A DNA stretch of 64,000 bases from G963665815 sp942492065 (GTDB lineage: Bacteria > Cloacimonadota > Cloacimonadia > Cloacimonadales > JAIOQZ01). The DNA is taken from assembly GCA_942492065.1 (NCBI GenBank), contig CALODV010000008.1, positions 1,178,001-1,242,000 on the forward strand. The letters run 5' to 3'. Shown here piece by piece: positions 61,777 through 64,000 of the stretch (within the stretch, counting starts at the first letter, position 1; each line of letters begins with the position of its first letter). Below the pieces are notes generated by a model. It did no database searches, was not told where the DNA came from, and saw nothing but the letters and a program-made list of their open reading frames with translations. Made by a program: the position numbers and the translations under genes.

Positions 61777-62073
61777 ATGAGAAAGTCCTATACGTCTGAA
61801 TTTAAGGCAAAAGTAGCTATTGAAGCAATAAAGGGAGAAATGAGTATTGTAGAACTTGGAGCTAAATTCGATGTGCACCCCAATTTGATAACCAATTGGA
61901 AAACCAAGTTTTTAGAGAGTGCCTCAAGTGTATTTTCTGATAAGCGGAAGAAGGAAAACAAGAAGAGAGAGGAAACTACAGATGATTTGTATAAAAAGAT
62001 CGGACAACTTCAAGTTGAGAAGGATTTCCTGCGAAAAAAGTACAAGCAAATATACGGGAAAGATCCGGATTAG
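61777..62073 (+). CDS. IS3-family OrfA (DNA-binding subunit)
   Basis: A 98-residue transposase N-terminal component. HTH: SEFKAKVAIEAIKGEMSIVELGAKFDVHPNLITNWKTKFLE; then a leucine-zipper-like helix (LYKKIGQLQVEKDFLRKKY). AAGGAG lies eight bases upstream. A slippery A AAA AAG (62034-62040) near its 3' end would give the OrfAB fusion of about 373 residues. Confidence 0.93.
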   Translation: MRKSYTSEFKAKVAIEAIKGEMSIVELGAKFDVHPNLITNWKTKFLESASSVFSDKRKKENKKREETTDDLYKKIGQLQVEKDFLRKKYKQIYGKDPD

Positions 62074-62897
62074 TTGAGAAGGATCATGAAGAACTATCTA
62101 TAAGACGGCAGTGTAAGCTACTATATGTAAACAGAAGTACCGTTTACTATAATAAAGCCAAGCGTACTGGTGATTGCAGAATTCAGAGTAAAATTGAGGA
62201 ATTGTATTTGCAATATCCATTTTACGGGTATAGAAGGATAACCAAAAGTATGCAAAGAGACGGAGTTGTTGTAAATCACAAGAAAGTACAAAGGCTTATG
62301 AGAGAAATGAATATAAAGGCAGTTTATCCCAAAATTAACCTTAGCAAGCCTAACAAGGCTCATAAGAAATATCCTTATCTTCTCAATGGTATCAATATTA
62401 ATCGAATTAATCAGGTATGGGGAGCAGATATTACTTATATCAATCTTCCTTCCGGAAGAATGTACCTTGTAATAGTCGTGGATTTGTGCAGCAGAAAAAT
62501 ACTAAGCTGGAAAGTTAGTAATACCCTCGATAGATTTTTCTGCATTGAAGCCCTACAGGAAGCAATCAGCAAATATGGGTATCCTGAGATTTTCAATACC
62601 GATCAGGGCAGCCAGTTTACGAGTAATGAATTTACCGAAATTTTAAATAGCAATCAAATCAATATAAGTATGAATGGAAAAGGAAGAGCTCTGGATAACA
62701 TAATTGTTGAAAGGACGTTCAGGTCAGTAAAGTATGAAGAAATCTATCTCAATGAATATGAGAACATGAGAAAATGTCGAAACGCACTGGAATATTACTT
62801 CAACTTCTTTAATAATAAAAGATTACATCAATCTCTTAAATACAAAACACCAAATGAAGTATATTTTGAATATCTGGAACTTAAAAATGTATCTTAA
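62034..62897 (+). CDS. IS3-family OrfB (DDE integrase domain), translated by -1 frameshift
   Basis: The frame opens upstream of the slippery site and continues VEKDHEELSIRRQCKLLYVNRSTVYY, the HTH_21-like linker of IS3 OrfB, then FYGYRRITKSM. Catalytic triad: VWGADITYI (Asp), FNTDQGSQFTS (Asp) and DNIIVERTFRSVKYE (Glu, 35 residues after the second Asp). Intact to its stop, so the element may be mobile. A separate internal start is not needed. Confidence 0.92.
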   Translation, partial: KKVQANIRERSGLVEKDHEELSIRRQCKLLYVNRSTVYYNKAKRTGDCRIQSKIEELYLQYPFYGYRRITKSMQRDGVVVNHKKVQRLMREMNIKAVYPKINLSKPNKAHKKYPYLLNGININRINQVWGADITYINLPSGRMYLVIVVDLCSRKILSWKVSNTLDRFFCIEALQEAISKYGYPEIFNTDQGSQFTSNEFTEILNSNQINISMNGKGRALDNIIVERTFRSVKYEEIYLNEYENMRKCRNALEYYFNFFNNKRLHQSLKYKTPNEVYFEYLELKNVS

Positions 62898-63042
62898 ACA
62901 AACTTAAACAAATTATATAATGGTCTGGACAATGGGGTGCACCTTACTTTTGACCTTTCCCCCTAAACTTGAACCATTCTGAAGTTTAGTATTCTTTGAC
63001 ATATAAAAGCAATGATTTATAATATTTGCAAAGGAGTAAAGG

Positions 63043-63305
63043 ATGCGAAAAAGATTTACAGAAGAACAGAAAATAAGAGTACTCAAAGAGCATGAAGCTG
63101 GCAGAAAAGTAAAAGATCTTATACGAGAGCACCAGATTTGCGAGCAGACATTTTATAAGTGGAAGAGCAAATACGGTGGAATGGAAGTAACTGAGGCAAA
63201 AGGTTAAAGTCTCTTGAAGATGAGAACAGAAGGTTAAAGCGTCTTTTAGCAGAACGTGATCTTGAAGTCGATGCATTAAAGATAGTACTGTCAAAAAACT
63301 TCTAA
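63043..63305 (+). pseudogene. IS407-type OrfA with a 1-base frameshift
   Basis: Starts with AAGGAGTAAAGG before ATG. RKRFTEEQKIRVLKEHEAG, DLIREHQICEQTFYKWKSKYGGMEVTEAK is the family HTH. At 63197-63204 the frame hits GGT TAA; the family sequence continues RLKSLEDENRRLKRLLAERDLEVDALKIVLSK in the neighbouring frame, which fits loss of one A from a run of five. If real, the full OrfA cannot be made without a shift. Confidence 0.8.
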
Positions 63306-64000
63306 AGCCCTGTCAACGTAAAGAAGTTGTCAGGGAGTTTAAAGAGATGGGAATGAGTGAAAGACGATCTTGCCGTATAACAAATTTTCATAGGAGTTCG
63401 TTCAGATATAAACCTGTAGATAAGACATCTGACAGAGTAATTTTATCTAAACTGAAGGAGCTTGCTCTGAAGCATGTCGCTTATGGTTTGCCCAGATTAA
63501 CAGTTCTATTAAGAAGAGAACTGGGCAATGTAAACCATAAGCGTATAGAACGTATTTACAGACAGAACAATCTGCAAATACCTAAACGACCACGCAAGAA
63601 ACGCTTGTATAGATCAGAATCATTACCTCCTGCCGAGTATCCAACTCAACGTTGGTCAATGGATTTTGTAGGAGATAGAACAGTAAAGGGACGTCCTTTC
63701 AGGATTTTCAATATAATGGATGATTTTTCAAGAGAACTTGTACTTCAAATTGTTGATACTTCAATTACAGGATCCAGATTAAATAGAGAACTAAGTAATT
63801 TGAAAGAATATCGTAATTTACCGGAAAATATAGTCTGTGACAATGGACCTGAATTCAGATCCAAAGCAATGTCTGAATTTTCACTAAAACATAATGTAAA
63901 ACTGTGCTTCATCCCTCCGGGAGAACCACAGAAAAATGCTTTTGTGGAAAGTTTAAATGGTAAGTTCAGAAATGAATGTCTTAATCAATCGGAATTTCTA
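63293..64000 (+). CDS. IS407-type OrfB (DDE transposase), partial at window end
   Basis: Open frame after a second slippery run (A AAA AAC at 63293-63299, end of OrfA): KEVVREFKEMGMSERRSC, YGLPRLTVLLRRELG, then the catalytic WSMDFVGD (Asp), VCDNGPEF (Asp) and KNAFVESLNGKFRNE (Glu). It runs to the last base, so about 35-45 C-terminal residues are missing. First in-frame ATG is at 63347, but expression by -1 frameshift is usual for the family. Confidence 0.9.

Larger units (their letters stand above)
61637..62941 (+). mobile_element. IS3-family insertion sequence (complete)
   Basis: About 1305 bp. Left end TGCACCCTGAAATTCAGACCA and right-end reverse complement TGCACCCCATTGTCCAGACCA form imperfect terminal repeats (TGCACCC and CAGACCA conserved). 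Two overlapping frames linked by an A AAA AAG slippery site. No 3-4 bp duplication: TAA flanks the left end, CCT the right, suggesting a later rearrangement. Confidence 0.85.
62942..64000 (+). mobile_element. Second IS3-family element (IS407-like group), truncated by window end
   Basis: Contains an IS407-type OrfA and OrfB. The left end is not proven; TGACCTTTCCCCC from about 62951 is a candidate, which would leave only some nine bases between the two elements. The right end lies outside the window. Confidence 0.75.

Noticed and set aside
62986..63294. 102-codon minus-strand frame in the second IS3 element
   Set aside because: Opposite OrfA, whose HTH and leucine-rich helix are recognisable despite the frameshift.

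Overview
The window is an AT-rich chromosomal segment of a Gram-negative-type bacterium. It has an Omp85/BamA assembly factor, lipoproteins with lipoboxes and LPS/EPS-type glycan enzymes. Two exported proteins (1394-3136 and 25466-26635) end in the NxPNPFNP...GxYxY...K(M/S)xLIK type of C-terminal module that T9SS-bearing members of the FCB superphylum use for sorting. Together with several 6-bladed beta-propeller lipoproteins, this points to an FCB-group lineage such as Cloacimonadota, Delongbacteria or a relative. No rRNA gene is present, so the phylum stays an inference.

Layout. 1-7.6 kb: a PAP2 phosphatase, an exported YCF48-repeat protein, a P-loop protein, a 998-residue membrane Ser/Thr kinase with LRR-like and FGE-type domains, and a coupled methyltransferase. 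7.6-11.3 kb: a small accessory operon ending in an interrupted small Cys-rich gene, then a complete IS256-family element with an 8-bp target duplication. 11.3-20.9 kb: a radical SAM protein, NadE, a zinc-ribbon/TPR protein, then WecB, a propeller lipoprotein, a WlbA/WbpB-like oxidoreductase and CysC-CysD-CysN. The last group looks like activated-sulfate plus amino-sugar supply for a surface glycan. CysN carries an extra APS-kinase-like domain whose active-site motif is erased.

21.3-25 kb (minus strand): a tightly coupled ABC exporter (ATPase, two ABC-2 permeases) and a propeller lipoprotein, preceded by an unlisted 42-residue Cys-Cys peptide gene with a strong ribosome binding site and an attenuator-like hairpin. 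This is the best candidate in the window for an undescribed peptide secretion system. 25.4-30 kb: an exported TolB-like protein and two paralogous ECF-sigma-like proteins sharing a C-terminal extension, with a tiny exported protein between them. 30.4-44 kb: tRNA-Phe and mostly single genes (FAD oxidoreductase, DUF2235 hydrolase, ammonium transporter, cation antiporter fused to EIIA, OsmC, peptidase, regulators). 44.4-49.2 kb: BamA, tRNA-Pro, two tRNA-Val, a fucose-isomerase-like protein and a DMT transporter.

49.6-55.4 kb: glycosyltransferases, including one split by an apparent frameshift and fused to a polysaccharide deacetylase, with a DUF1801 protein and a voltage-gated K+ channel on the other strand. 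55.5-61.2 kb: PilM-like and GspC/PilP-like proteins, an endonuclease III relative, Dtd, an XRE regulator with a membrane partner, and a large helical-repeat lipoprotein. 61.3-64 kb: two adjacent IS3-family elements; the first truncates a propeller gene and the second runs off the window.

Small palindromic repeats occur between genes at 7.6, 30.1 and 42.5 kb. Several promoters fit TTGACA-N17/19-TAxxxT. All functional calls come from reading motifs; no database search was run.
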